A stretch of 64,000 bases of DNA. Origin: Trogon surrucura (Eukaryota; Chordata; Aves; Trogoniformes; Trogonidae). This document shows, in pieces, positions 26,296-41,700 of this stretch (position 1 is its first letter; every line of letters starts with the position of its first letter). The notes under the pieces were generated by a model. That model saw only the letters and a list, made by a program, of their open reading frames with translations. It did no database searches and was not told where the DNA came from. The DNA lies in assembly GCA_020746105.1 (NCBI GenBank), contig CM036617.1, positions 134,753,845 to 134,817,844 on the forward strand, given 5' to 3'. The translations under genes were made by a program, and so were the position numbers.

Positions 26296-29200
26296 GTATA
26301 ATATAGGATATCCTTTTTTCCTGCGTCCTTGTCCATCCCATCTGTAAGCCCCTTTGTCTCGTACCTGCCTCCATTGTGTCTCCATAGGCTTAGCATCTAT
26401 GTCAAGAATCAGACTTTAGGAATCTCAAAGAATCATAACACCAGTTGTAAAAAAGTTATACTGTTTTGGCTCTTCCTTGGGTCATAGTGGGAGAGAGCCC
26501 CATACCTGTCCTCCTCCTCTGCCTGTCATTTAATATGCTTGCACCCAGTTTTGAGGGAGAGCAGTCTTGCATATCATCATCATGTCAAGCTGTCTGTGGT
26601 CACCTCCAGGAAATGACTGAATCTGACATTTGGAGTTACACCTTTCCAACTCTGACTTAATAAGTCTAGTGCCAGTTTTCTAGCAGAGATCTACCACAGC
26701 CATAGTGTAGAAAGAAAAGTCATAGTCACTTGCTAACAGAGGAGCTGTGACCATATACCAGAAATACTAACTTGCCTTTCAAATTTGGTAAATAACTATC
26801 TGCAGAATGGTCCATGTAAATGTTTACGCACCTAGAATGCTCAATACTGAAGGTGCATTTATCTTGATGGATACAGACATTCCCTGCTCCAAAATGAACA
26901 TTACTCGCTCTTCACCTAGCATTTTTCTTTAGTCTCTATTATATGTTGGAGACTTTCACTATAGAGACCAAGAAAAAAATGCTGGTTTAGATCTCATCTA
27001 GTTGTACTTTGCCTACTTCCTCCCATGTCAGCTGTTGAAATCATAGTATGGAAAGGCTTACTTTGATTTGTGTAAGCCTTCGGTAAATAACTGATCTGAG
27101 CTGATGTTGATACAAGACACTGAACCAAAATGAGAATAAATATCCAGTGATTCGCAGCAGTTTAGATAAAATAAGTTTTAAATCAAAGCAAGAGGTAATA
27201 TAAAGTCTTGGCCCTGCTTAACAAATTTCCTTTCTGAGAAACGTTTTCCATACTTGAACATCTCCCACCACAACTTATATCCTTACTTTCTCTGTGATAT
27301 GTCTTTCTTTCACTTCATGTGTTGATGCCATCAGTTGCTTCTTGTTTATTATTTGGCCAAATTTGTGTGATTCAGAGAAAATACAGTGAGAAGACAGAAT
27401 AATCCAACCTGTGACTGCCTAGATGGTGTGAACAGAGGAAACCACCTCTGGACTGATTACCTGTCCTTTATTTAAAGAATCTCCCTTATGAAGTGCAAAG
27501 GCAATTATCCTGTGAAAGACAGAACACTCTTTCTTCCATACTCAGGAAAAACTTATAAGGAATTCAACACTCTGCATGCAAAGAAGCTAAATATAAATAT
27601 TTCAGGGGAAATGTCCCACAGATAACTCCTCGGGGTTTTTTTTTTTGTTTAGAGTTGTTTTCACTCTCCCTGTCACTTCTCATTTCTCTCCTATTTACTT
27701 CCTGTCCAGGATCCTGTGATGCTGAACTGGGTCTTACACTGTTGGCCAGACTCCTAAATTCTAGGAACAACACTGTAGACCCCTGTGAGGATTTCTACGA
27801 ATATGCTTGTGGCAGCTGGGATGGCAAACACTCAAGCAGAACCACAGAAGAATCACTAAATGTATTTGATGTGCTGTTGGAAGAAAACCAGTTGATTCTG
27901 AAAAGACTTTTAGGTAGGGACGGATGATTGGTGTATTACCTTCAGCATCTTCCTCAGTCAGAGCTGAGAATACTAATAACTAAGAGCACAATCATTCTTA
28001 ACAGGGATTGAGTCCAGTCTCTTAATTCTTCTGTCAGTACAGGTACAGATTTATTCTTAAGCATATCATATTACAATATCTGCTTTTAAAACGTATTAGT
28101 ACCTCTTGCCAAGTGTAATAAATGAAAATCACACTAAAATTCTAACAGCAACCCAAACAAATTTTCTGTTGCCCTGTAAAAGTCAACCCTTTCTGATGTG
28201 CTTTTCTGAAAGTGCACTAGAAGGGCTCACTTTGAGTGACTGGGAAGTGTGGATCTATTTACTGAATTGTTCTGAATCAAAGCGTCGTACAATATTTTCT
28301 TACAACTTTTCTCTGCTTTAATTCTGCCCCATTTTTTTATTATTTATTTTTTAAACCAGTTTTATAGTTTTTCATCTATTTATTTCTTCTCCTCAGAGAG
28401 CCCGCAGTTTGGGATAAGAGGTTCCGCTAAGGAGAAAGCAATCCAGTTCTATCGCTCCTGCATGGATACTCAACGGATAGAATCCCAAGGAACTCAGCCA
28501 TTGAAGGACCTCATAAATCAGGTGAATGTTTGTGCTATTTCCTCTCCTTCCTGAAAATGATTCCTGCAGGATAAAACAAAGTGTGGAGTTAGTTAGGATC
28601 ACATGGTCCTACAGGATGGAGTTTTTCTACCATCTGACCCTGAAATAAGCTCATGGTTCACAGGACAGCTTCCAGTTGATAACTCTTCTAGGTTCAAATG
28701 TTTTTACAAGATTTGTTTTCCTGACATTAGGTACCTGAACCTCTCCTCATAATCTTATATATTACTTTAGGAGTGTACAAAAACCAAGACGCAAAAAAAA
28801 TTCACTTTTAATCTAGAAAACTCAGTTCAATAGGATCCAATTCACAGATCAAGGAACATCTTGCAAAACAGGTGAAATTTTTGAGTCTAAGATCTGATGA
28901 CCATCCACTACTTCAGTCTTCTTCAGTCTTCACGGGAGCTCATTTAAATAGGAGAATGCTTCTCTTTCCATTCTGGGAGACTCCTCTCAGTGCCAGGGAG
29001 CATTGCACATCTTCCTACCAGCAAAGGTCATTTATGCCTTGTCTCCAAGTAGGATGCAGAAACTTCCAGCAGAAGGAAGAGTGACTGCAGGCCTACCCGT
29101 GAATCTGCTTGTCAGGGAGGTGAAACCTGTAATCCTCGATCCTTCTGCATGGCTTTAGAAAAATGACACCTCTTTCTTCTCACCTTCTTCTCCTGCACAC

Positions 29201-32200
29201 CTTGTTCTGTTGATAATTATTTCTTTTCCCTATGTCATTTTGCAGTTTGTTGCTTTGCTGAAGTGAAAGTGCTAGGCCATTTTAAAGCCAACAGAATATG
29301 TAGAAATATTGATGACTTTCCCCTGTTACTATTTGCTTTGTTGCTTCTCTGTTTTAATAATGACTGAGCTCATGAGATTGAGGAAAAATATTTTGTAAAT
29401 ATGGATCAAACAAGTGGTTTTCTCACCTACTGTCATGTTGTCTCTCTGTCTAGGTTGGTGGATGGAATATCGCAGGTGTGGGGAAATCAATAGATTTTAA
29501 TGAAACTCTTCAGACTCTCATGGGAAGATACAGCACCTTTCCCTTTTTCAGAGTCCATGTGGGACCTAGTCCTTCTGACCTCAAGACCAATATTATTCAG
29601 GTGAGTAGAACTACAAAAAAAATATCAGGAAGCATTGAGAATAAAAAGTCATTTACATAGCCTCTGAGATCCAGGCTTGCTCAAGTTAAGCCTATGTTCT
29701 TTTCTGAAGAAAGTTTTCTTAAATTTCAATAAACTTCTTGATTTTTATTACCTAAAAAGCACTTATTTCTGGAAAATGAGCTGATGAAGAAGAATAAATT
29801 ACTTTCACCTCTTCTGCCTCAGAGTGTAGATTGTACTTTGTTGTGGAATGGTCTGGTTCTTCTTATGTTTATGGGTTTGAGTCTAAGTGCTAAGTGTCTA
29901 ATATACACACCGTACTATGAAATTTGCAGCTCACCGTTGTGGTTTAAACCTGGTAGGCAGCTAAGCACCCACAGCTGCTCATTCACTCCCGCACCCAATA
30001 GGATGGAGGAGAGTATCAGAAGGATAAAAGTGTGAAAAGTCATGCATTGAGAAGAAGACAGTTTAATTTATTTATTTAAGAAAAAGAAAAGAAAAGAAGG
30101 AAAGAATAGAACCAAAGAAGTGGTGCAAAAAAAATTCCTGATTGCTCACTACCAACCGACCATTGCCCAGCCAGTTCCCAAGCAATGACAGCCCTCACCA
30201 ACCTCCTTCACTTCCACTTTAATTATTGTCTGTGGTGTCATATGATATGGAATACTCCTTCGGTCACTTAGGGTCAGATGACCCACCTGTGTCCTCTCCC
30301 AACTTGTTGTGCACTCCAGCCTGATCACTGAATGGGGAAGGGTGAGAAGCAGCAAAGGCCTTGATGCCATGTAAGCGCCGCTGAGCAGTAACTAAAACAT
30401 CCCTTTATTATCAACACTATTTCCAGGACAAATCCAAAACATTGCCTCATATAGGCTGCTATGAAGAAATTTATCTATATCCCATCCAAAACTGTGCACC
30501 ATGAAGAAATATCTGACAATGCTATTTACAGTTGGATATCAGTCACTGCAGATTTGTAATGAGTTTGTAAATGAGCTGCAGAATGTAATAGATCCACAAC
30601 ATTTACTTATCAAACATTTTTCAAAAATAAAAGCAATTTATTAATATTTCAAAGTCTGTGACACAGAAATTAAAGAAGTGTGTTGAGCATATCCTCACAT
30701 TTCCAGCGGTCCTGGAAATAGCAAAATATTTTTTCTTTACTCTTTTTTGCAGATTGATCATCCTGAATTTGAGATGCCACCTGAGAGTAAATTCAAAAAA
30801 AGAAATTATCTTGAGGTAACATATCAGAGGCTGAAGAAAGGTAAAAATAGCTATTTGGTGGAGGGATCTTCTTGAATTGCCTCCTGGTTCAGAGTGGTTT
30901 GTTTCCATGGGTTATGGTCAGTGACCTCTGAAAATGTCTTCAGAAGGAATTCTTTACAAAATTCCCTACTTTTCCAAAAACATAGTTTGTAAAATTTTTA
31001 AATGCCAGGTTTAAAACTTCTGGTGTAGAAATAGAATGTTACAATTTGAATTTGTATTTGACAAGTAATATGAACCTTGTTTCACATTGCAAGAATTTTT
31101 AAAAGAAGTGTTCTTGTCCAAAGTAGGGCTTTATAACTTAAAATCTGTATATTGAGGGAGGGGTAGCTAACATTCTTAGTTATTTTAAAATGTTTTAACC
31201 TAAGCTGGAGAAACAAGTTCTTTCTGAGGAGTTACTGCAATCAAATTAATTTCATCACAGCTGAACTTTATAAAACCTGAGTTGACTTCAGTTTCTTTGT
31301 CTGATTCTTTCAGAAGAGGCCTCAAAAAAAAAAAAAAAAAAGCCTGTCTACCCATCACAAGCATTCCTTTGATATATCATGAACATAGAAGAAAGAAGCT
31401 GGCATTTTCTCTCCATCAAAAACACTAGCTCATTATATCACTACATCTCTCTCCTTTGACTCCAGAGATGTCAGGCCTACATCTCTAAAATTATCCCAGC
31501 ATTTAATGTAATGGCAAGCTGGGACAAAGATAACCTTTTGGGAATTTAGTGGTTTTTAGCGAGAGAGAAGCTGTACTTGGCATACTGTATTTCCCATGAA
31601 GAATTATATAAGGATGTTGCAGGGAAGGAGACAGTTTCAGAGACACGACTGCAGTGGTTTTGAAAGATTGAAGTTTATATGAACAAGACAGATGGTTGGA
31701 TGGATGGAAGAGGTGACTAATTTTCAGTCATTTTTTCCCACTGGTCGTATGCTCTATATTGCAGGTTCTCCGTGTGTATCTCTCATATTTGAAGAAACTG
31801 GGGAGCCTACTTGAAGGGCCACAGGATGGTCTCCCTGATTTATTTTCCCCTATCTTGTCTTTCATCTCTAACCTCCAGAGAGCTGTCACCCCACTGCAGG
31901 AAAGACAGCAGAGGGGGATGCTGTTCTTTCGCACTACCGTAAGGGAGCTACAGGTATCTATGCCTTAGAACTTGAGCAACACAGTTACATGTGACATTCA
32001 CATTCTGAAGATCCTGTTCAAAAGAGATACAAGGTAGTCTGTTTAGATGCCATTCCCTTGCAACTTACACATCAGGTCTGTTGAGCTTTGAATAACCTAT
32101 TAACTTGCGGTCTTTTTTTTTTGACAGCAGTTAGATTTTTCAGGGCCACAACTTTTTCCCCTCCTCAGTGTTAATTCAATTTTTTTTTTAAAAAAAAGCA

Positions 32201-32706
32201 TGATCAACACCCATAACATGAAAAACAGTGTAACTTGTTGAAAGTATCTCTTAATAGTAGAGAGACTATCCTAGTTCCACTATTGTTTATTGTCAGTCAA
32301 TTCAGACTTACAGTTCAGCATGTAAATTTTGTTTTACTTCTAGGAAAAGGCACCTGCTATTGACTGGCTGTCATGCCTCCAAGCTGTCTTCCATCCTATG
32401 CCAATGAACCTCTCTCAGCCAATTGCAGTGCATGACATGGATTACTTAAGACACATGTCAGAACTTATCAAACGATGGCACAAGGAAAGGTAGGAGTCAA
32501 TATTTTTGGACGTAGTTGTTCATGCCTCAAGAAATGCTAACTTCAGACACCATAACTTAAAGACATCTCTGCTAAAGGCTGCTGAATCAGTAGCCTAACA
32601 ATGGCAATGCTGCTGTGGCTCTGTGTTCACAGGTTTGTCCAGTACTAAAGCTTAGCATACATCCCCAATAGGCTTGCTCATGTATGCACCATAGATGTAT
32701 ACACAT

Positions 32707-32737
<31 letters not shown>

Positions 32738-35700
32738 TGTGTCTCACACAGATCAGCAGAAATGGAACACAGTCCTTTTACCGGTACCTACCCACCCATA
32801 GCACTCATATAAACATGAACAGTTCAGCCTGATCTTATTCCTTCTCTCCAACTGATCAGGATTGGTCCATACTAGTGAAATATATATATGTTCACACGCG
32901 ATATGGATCACTTCAGTAGCTGTTCTTAAGTATACAGCCTGTCCAGAAGCTGGCCCAAGATCCCCTGATGTCCACAGCTGCAGGCACCTGGATGTATGAA
33001 CCCCTGAGTCTTGCAGCCCTACTTTGCTTGCTGTTGTCTCTTCCTGTTAGAAACATGCATGTACAAGCCGGTCTCTCCAGTAGATGGCCCAAACTGCTAG
33101 TCTCCAATAGCCAGCTCTCGGACCCCTGCTCTTTCCAGCCGCTATCTTGAACCAAAGTCTCTCTCTCTCTCAGCTCTCGATTCTGGGGAGAGTTTCTTTG
33201 GTTGAATCATATCAAATCATCCTTGATAGCCCCAGGTGTAGCCCATTCAGAGTACTTTGTTGTTATTTTTCAGGTTGCTAGGGTTGCCTCAAATTATTCC
33301 TCTCATACTTGCCACGCCTCTGTGTTTACAGTGACCAGACCTCAATCTTCAGGTTTTTTAAATGTCATTTTCCTGCAGGGTCCCTCACATTTATATGATT
33401 GTCTGTTTGGTTGGGAATCTCTCCCCAGCCCTTGACAGTCGATTCCAAGATGCACGCCTGGAGCTATTTAAGATTCTTTATGGAAAAATGGGATCTAGAA
33501 TGGTGAGTTAGCCTTTAACCATCTTCAGCCTCCCCAGTAGCGCAACACCCTAGAACATGCCTTCTGGATGTTCTCTTGATGCCTTTTCTGGATGGGATTT
33601 CTTAGATTTAGGGAGGAAAAATACTCTCACTAGACCATTAAAAGCTTCCTTTCTCTCAAAGAAATATGGGTGTAGACATGACACACAAAACTAAGTGCAC
33701 TGTATCATGGGGTATTTGTCTCAGCTAGCATACGAATCTGCATCTTGTGTGAAAGTAAATGGAATAAATCAATGTGTTACTTGATTAAAGTTTTCTGAGG
33801 TAGCTTAAATAGGATGACATTAATTACTATTCACTGTAATTTTTAGATATCAGGATATGTACTACTAACTTCATGTTTGCCTATCTTTTTACTGTCTTCC
33901 TATCTCTTTCTCCTCACTCTTATGTGCCTCTATTTCTTCCTCTGTTCTTGCAGATCCCATCAGAGCGCTGGCGGAAGTGCTTGACTGATACCAGCTCTTT
34001 CTTTGAGCCAGTTCTAGGGCAGATGATTGTGCAAGAAATTTTCCCTCAGCAGACCAAGAAACTTGTGGGTATTCATCCTTTTAACCCCCAAGTAGTCCTC
34101 GGTTTCATCTCTTTCTTTTTTTGACATGCCAATTTAAGACCATATCAAGGCAGCAAAACCATGTGTAGATTTTGTGCATTTTTATGTATTCCTATACTTA
34201 CACACTTCCTCTCCTTTTTGGGAATGAAAGATGTCAAAACAAGACATTGCTGTCATTGCTAGAATAATCAGTACTAAAATACCAGTTATTATCTTTAACT
34301 CAACTATTAGCAGTCACATGTACCTACAGTACCTATGGCAGCAATACAAATGCATGCAATGTCAGTGTGCTTTCTGGAACGACAGTTAATATTAATAGTA
34401 TTCATCACCAGTCTGAAATATTTAAATAAGATTTTTAATTGCAAACCCATTAAGCTATCCTATGACCAGTTGTACAGAGGCAAATTATCATCAAACCATT
34501 CAGAGTGGATCCACAATAAAATGAATACCTGCCTGCAGTGTGGAAAAGATTTCTTTTTTCCTTTGATGATCAGAATTACTTTTTCTTTTGAGGGAAGTTA
34601 GTGTAGGAATCAGGTTTTATAAAGAGTTTGACATGTATAAAGTGATACGAGTAAATAACCCCAAGAAAAGTTAATGGGAAAATCAAGACTATGTGTAGTG
34701 AAGCCCAAAGCTGAATGAAAAAACCATAATTTTGTGAGGAAGAGACTCTGATTGCCAGAATTTTGAAAGGGGGGACATCAGCATGAAATACTTGTGGATA
34801 CTGAGTTTTTACTTGAGAAGTGGGGCAATCATTTTGTCCATTCTTATCACAGCAGGGATTGAATGATAAAGAATTATGTTTATCTCTTAGTTACTGTGAG
34901 AAACAAGATGAAAAGGTGTGTGGAAGAGAGTGATGAGCCCTGTGATGAATCCCTGGATACCAAATAACTTAAGTCTAAATCACTGTAGAAACTGGAATTT
35001 CCTCTTTCATCATAAGAAGAGGAATTTTCCCCCAATTAGTTTGTGTTTGAATTGATGGAGCATGGGAGTATGGTAGCTAAGCCCAAACAATGTTTTTCTG
35101 CAGTTCTGACTATGTCTTCTTTTCTCTGCTGCAGGCTGAGCAGATGTTCTCTGAGATCCAGGAAGCCCTCTATGCCCAACTGGATCAATTGGAGTGGATG
35201 GATGGACAGACTCGCCAAGAGGCTAAATTCTTGGTATGTGCAGAAGGCAGAAGTTATTGGGGCCTTCCTTTCCCTGAAGCCTTTGGAGAAGGAATGGAAG
35301 GGTCCTGCACCTTCATGTATTCCTACCTGATTCTACAGGCACGCGTTCTTAAATAGATAGCTTACACACACTGAAAATTGTAGGTGGTTTTACAAAGGCC
35401 ATCGTGCACGTGTGATCGTACATTGATGTGTAGGCATAGAGAAGGTTCAGTGTTTGTCCGTGCATAGTCTGAAATAATTATATTGAGATACAATTCAGTT
35501 TGATACACCTGGGGAGGTTAAAAACTCTAAAGCTGAAAACAATGCTATAAAGAAAGAGTAGAGCAACTTAAGGTTTCAAGTCGAGTTAAGAAACCAGAGT
35601 AGCAAGAGAAGATGTCTTGTTGAAACAGAGTAGCTGCTATTTTGAAGGACTGGTTCGCAGATCAAATTGAGGTCATGTAGAAATAGGGTTTAAAAGGACT

Positions 35701-38700
35701 TCTAGAATGTAAAACCTCCTGTTGGTCATGTTTCTTTTTCTTAGTTTCTTTATTTATTATGATTTTAGGCTTCCAAACTGCAAGTGGAGATCGGCTATCC
35801 AGCTCACATACTCCAGACTGCCAACGTCAACCTGGAATACCAGAATGTGAGCTATATCATGTAAACATGCCAGCTTCAGTATTGGCATTTTACCTGTATC
35901 AACTGCTATCTTGTCTGAGGCTTAAAGAGACTATGACCTCTAAAGCAATGCACATTTCCTTCTGTTCATTTTCTGAGAACATATAGGCCCACAGAACCTT
36001 TATGTGTTACTTCTATATTGTTGCCTATGCTGTCTCCTTTTTAGAGTGGATGGCCTGACAGAGATGGGTTGTGACCTCCTTGTGTGTTCTATGTTCACAT
36101 AACATTCCTGTCATATCTTAAATTGAAGGTCTTTAGATCCAGGAGAGAAAAAAATACAGGAGTATTCCATTGGTTTGTCTTTTGATAAACCCTTTTTAAC
36201 CTGTGGGACTTTTCTCTTTCTCATACTGTCCAAATCATTCCTTGTTCATGTCCTATGACAGTCACATTACCTGTCTCTTCCTTCAGTTGGAGATAAATGA
36301 AGACACCTTTTTTCTCAATGTCGTTGCTTGCTTGAAAGTACTGAGGGAAAATTCCTACCTGAAACTCCTTCAGCATCACTCACAGGACAAGTAAGTGTCA
36401 GATACTGATCTGAAAAATATAATAGAATCACACACTTGTGGATTAACTGAAGTTGGAAGGGCCATGTGGAGATCACCTAGTCCGATCCTCCTGCTCAAAG
36501 CAGGATCGGCTAGAGCAGATCACACAGAACTGTGTCCAATTGTATCTCTGTGTCTCTCTTTTGCTGGGGAAGAAAGGGAAGTGCAGATGGAGGGAGAGGC
36601 AGAACTGGACACACTACTTCCAGATGTGGTTTCACCAGTCCTGAATAGTGGGACATAATCACCTCTCCTGACCTGCTAGTGACACTTCTTCTAATGAAAG
36701 AGAAGATGTTGTCCTTTTTTGCTGTAATGCCATATTGCTACATCCTGCTTAAAAAAGCCTTGAATCTGGCAGCCTGTCTTGTATTCAGCCTAAGCTCATG
36801 CTACTAAAAAACCTACTGTTGTGGAAGGAACCCCAGACCCCTGAAAAAAGGAATATTTTTTTTTGTCACTGGGATAGCTGGTTCTTGTTGAAACAATGGG
36901 ATTAGTAGCAAATCAAACAGCAAGGCATTGTGATGATGTGAATGCTGGCCCAGTCACCTCAAAGGCAGGACAGCATTGACAGGTGTGCTTGAGACCTTAC
37001 ACTACCTGAAGAGTATTCTGTGCAGGACATCACAGGAGGTTACTAGTCTTGCGTAACAGAGAAGTTGTGAGGGTGAGTCCCCTAATGTGTATCAAAGCTA
37101 AGCTCCTAGCTCTGACCATCTATAAACAAGTGAAGGTTTGTTTTAAACATCGTCAACTCTAGATAACATGAATTTAATAATTTGCTGCTGCTGTGTGAAC
37201 AGCTGTAATGAGCAGGCCATTTTTGCAAGCCCAGTAGAGGAAGGTGTGAGATAAGGAGTTAATACATTCTCTCATTTCTCTTTTTCTGCTTCTAGCTGGC
37301 ATGTCCCCCCCTGGACTGTGCATTCATACTACTCAGTAAGGCACCACATGGTGGTCTTTCCTGCTGGAATGTTCCGCAGCCCTTTTTTCCACACGGAGTT
37401 TCCCAGGTATGGAAAGGCTGCAAAAGTGGAAACTGAATGTAGTCTATTGGTTGCACCATGTTTCCAGGAAGAATCTTAATGGATCTATCTTTAATGTCTT
37501 TCTTACTGCATCCCAGAAACATATAGGGAGGAAAAATATATAGGGAGGAAAAATAGCTTTTTTTTTAAAGCCAGATAAATATTGCCTTATGAATTCTGAA
37601 AATGTGTGATCGTTGACTCTGCTGAAGCAAAATCTAGGTGAAATTAAGCTAAGTATATTATTCCAGAGCAAAGAGGCAGAAGTTTCATGTAGGTTAACTG
37701 CGAAGAATACATTTCACCTTTTCCTCTTATTTTCTGGATTCCAAGAATTCATGAAATCTAACACATGGAAATCTAACACAGGAAAAAATACGAGCCTCAC
37801 AGAGCAACTTCTTGTTGGAAGTATTTTTCAAACGGATCAAACACATTTCTTCCTTTATTTTTTTTTTTTAAGAAACATTCTCTAATAAGCACATGCATTT
37901 TTAATTCTGTGTCTTCCCCTGCAACTATGACACTTCTGTAGACCACACTCTTAAAGTTGGGTTTTTTCATCATACAGAGGCTCCAGAGTTTAAACTTTAC
38001 TGACAAAAGCCAATAATTTTTAATATAAGTAGTAAGAAAAGCAGTCCAATTGTTACATAATCATAGAATCATAGAATGATGTGGATTGGGCTGAACATTT
38101 AAAGATATCTAGTCCAATTGCTCTGCCATGAGCAGAGACATCTTCCCCTAGATCAGGTTGCTCAAAACCCCAGCCAACCTGACCTTGACCGCTTGCAATG
38201 ATGAAGGCATCCACCACTCTGGGCAACAATTCTAAGTTAGCATCTACAGAGCATCTGAAAGACCAGTTCAAAGAGAATATGAGTTGTTCTTGTCACTTTC
38301 TAGTGAGTTCCCAATGTTGTAATAATGATCTACTACAATCATTTCATGCTTCAGCAGCATTAATCAGTGCATGTAATGAAAGAATGAGTCCATAGTTTCA
38401 CATTACAGGAATGCATTTTGAGTGTATTCTTACTCGTGTGACTATTTGTAAATTCATTGCATAGAATTGTAGAAATTCCGGTCGGAAAAAACTTCCGGCG
38501 GTCTCTAGTAGCACTTATTGCTTGTGGTGAGATCACCAATGCTAGAGCAGATTAATTGTAGTCAATCATTCATGATTTTAATTCACTTTGCCAGTTTTTT
38601 GTATTGTTTTTCACTAGACAACTGCTGGAAGATTGCTTCTCCAACCATCCTGCTCTTGTATGATTACCATTAAATTTAATGTTTGAGCTGCAGTTCAGCC

Positions 38701-41700
38701 ATTCATGGGTAAATAAGGGCATATCTCAACAACAGTACATGTTATTAGAGTCAATAAAGGCAAAATCTCATCCACAAACTTCATTATTATGATGCCTTAT
38801 TAACTACAAATAATTTTAAAGCAAACCCGTAGTACAATTTTAAGCATTGGTATAGTAATTTACACTTGTGTTTGTACTTTTTCAGAGTGTATCACATCTG
38901 AGAGACACTAAATAGAAAGTATTTCTGTGTGCTCTTCAAGTAGAATGCTCCTGTGCAGGCCACAGTTTTGCTCCATGCTAAAAAGAATGCTCACCTGCCC
39001 TCTGTTTCTTTTCAAAAGCACTCTTCTATGTCTGTTTTTCAGTGCTGTGAACTTTGGAGCCATTGGAGTCTTCATGGCACATGAACTTCTTCATGCGTTC
39101 TATCATTATGGTGGGTACCAGCAGCGGTGTCTTTGTTTATTTTTCTAGGTCCCCACTGGTATTTTCTCTCAGGGGATCTTCAGTCATGGTCCTTATAGAA
39201 ATGTATACAGTTATTATTAAGGTAGATAAAGCTAATAAAAACCCATTCCAGGCCACACTGACTACTAAGAAGTGATTAATGTGAGGAATACAGGTGAATG
39301 CCAGAAATACCTTTACTTTCTATGACTTATTTTTTTTCCTCACAGTATTGCCTGGGGGCTGTCCTACATGCAACAGGAGTGCCCTACAGAAATCTATAGA
39401 CTGCTTGGTTGAACAGTATGAAAGCTATAGCTTTAAGGTCAATGGTACTTTTACACTGTTGGAGAATACAGCTGACACTGGAGGACTCATTATTGCTTAC
39501 CAGGTATCGTAGTCTACTTCTCTAATCTCATAGTCTCACCACACAACTCAAGTGCCATGTCACAAGATTTCTTTGCTGCATCCCTCTCTACATGCTGCTC
39601 CAGTTCCAGATTTCTTGCATGCCTGTGCCAGTGCAGCAGGTGTTCTGCATGTCCTCTGCTATACCAGACATAGGTTTTTCACAAAGTTTTGCTGATAACC
39701 TCACTACTTCCATGTAAGACCCCTTCTTCCCTTCAACAATTCTGGGCTGGACCTTTCTTTACTTCCCCATTGATATCATGCATACAAAAGCATGCTATTG
39801 TTTATATGTTTATGTTATACTTGAGGAAATAAGCTGAGACATGAACCAGAATTCTATGCAGAATGGCTCCATAATGGTGTTTTCATCAATACTTTAATTA
39901 AGAGGTTTGTGGTTTTTTATTTCTTCATGCAGTAGTTCAACAGTTTAATTAATTACTGAGTGCTAGGTGCTCTAAGATCTCTAGGTCTCAGATGGTACTT
40001 GTTATATTCTTGCACAATTAATGTTGGGGGGTAGAAAATTTTTAATTTTCATTCTAACATTTGTGTCTTTCTTTAAAAATAATTTTCACTCTTTCATAGT
40101 GCAGTCACCACATCTGTTATGATGATGTGTGATGCTGACCAAAATGGGAAGAAAAGGAGTTATGTTGGTTTCCTCCTGTCTTAGAGTTATTAGGGACGTG
40201 GCTAGCAGCAGGGGGCCTTGAAGAGAGAGATACAAATTTGCTAATTTGTTAAATGTATATATAAGCCATATATTTCAGGGACAGAAGACATGGGTTTGGA
40301 ACACTCTCTGAAGGAGAATTTATTTTTATTAATTTTCTCTCTCCACAGGCCTATAAGAATTGGCTGAAAAAGCACAAAGAAGAGAAGGATTTACCTAAGA
40401 TTGGACTTTCACATGACCAGCTTTTCTACCTCAGTTTTGCTCATGTAATGAATTCTAGGCTACTCATGTATCTCTCACTCTCCATTGCCTTTCATATTAT
40501 GACAGTTTGTCTTTCTCAATATTCAATCACTTTTCCCCCTCTTGACAGAAATGGGAATGACCAGTGTTTCTGGGAAATCCAGAGTCTTATCTAGAAAGCC
40601 CCTAACCTGTTACGGATCTCAAAGCTGACAAATGGCCTGTCTGCAAATATATCTTTTACAAAGCTCTGAAATGTACTCAAATTCAGTTGTAGTCAACAAA
40701 TTGTGTCAGGGAAAGCAGGCTTATTTGCTAGCTTGTGAATACTGTTTGTTTTGTTTTTTTTTTTTTTTTTTTGCTATTGTGAGCAGTATTACACATGGAA
40801 AGTGGAATTTTTCTGAAACAAAACATGTATTTTTCATTCCTTTCTTCATCTGCCTGTCATGGTGAATAACTAGATGTCATGTGACTGACAGTGAAAAAAG
40901 TTTATAATATCATTTAGAGATAAAGAACTACTTGTACACACACACATGGTTTGAGGGTTCTGTGGTAACCTGGTTTAAGGATTTGTGCGAAGTTACGGAG
41001 TTATGCATGGCTATGCACTTGTGTTCCTCATGACAGATCACTGGATTTCTGCATTCAGAAAAGTCACACCCATATAGGTCACCACAGTTGTGCACAAGGA
41101 AACTTTTTTTGCATGAATTGACATTAGGCCAGAGCAGTGTGTAGAAAAACAATTCTGAAGTCACAGTTATTGGGTCTTATTGGCAAGATTTGCAGTTCAC
41201 AGGCTATCTGGCAGCCTATTTGTCAGTAAATAAAGACTGAAATCACAAGACTGAAGATTTGGATTGCTACTTTAACACTAGTAAAAACACATACCTTTCC
41301 CCCAGTCTCCTGAGTAGTATTAGGATGGTGTGTAAGGGCTTTCCATTCTTGATGAGTGCTCACTGCTTTTCTGAAAAACTTGAATATAGACACTGAGACT
41401 GTATCTATACCATTATTCTAAATGGAGTCCAAAGTTGTATGAGCCTAAACTTCAAGGTCGTCTAAACTCCCTGTGTTTTAGACTACGCACACTAGAAAAT
41501 TAGTAGATAGTTTGTCACATGAGGAAATTGGGACAGAGAAGTTTAGGAAGAGGGAAAACTGTTGGATATCGTGGTGGTGAAGGGAAATATCTGAATATTG
41601 TTGACACCTGTCTAAGTGTGTTTCCTTGTGTACTCCAACAGCCTCTGTCACATGTGTGGAGGGGCATGGGGAGCATTAAGTCTTGCTCACATGAGGCTGT

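Noticed and set aside
33425-33430. CCCCAG as the acceptor of KEL exon 10
   Set aside because: Using it breaks the phase with exon 9 and loses [18 protein letters not shown], which aligns with human Kell.
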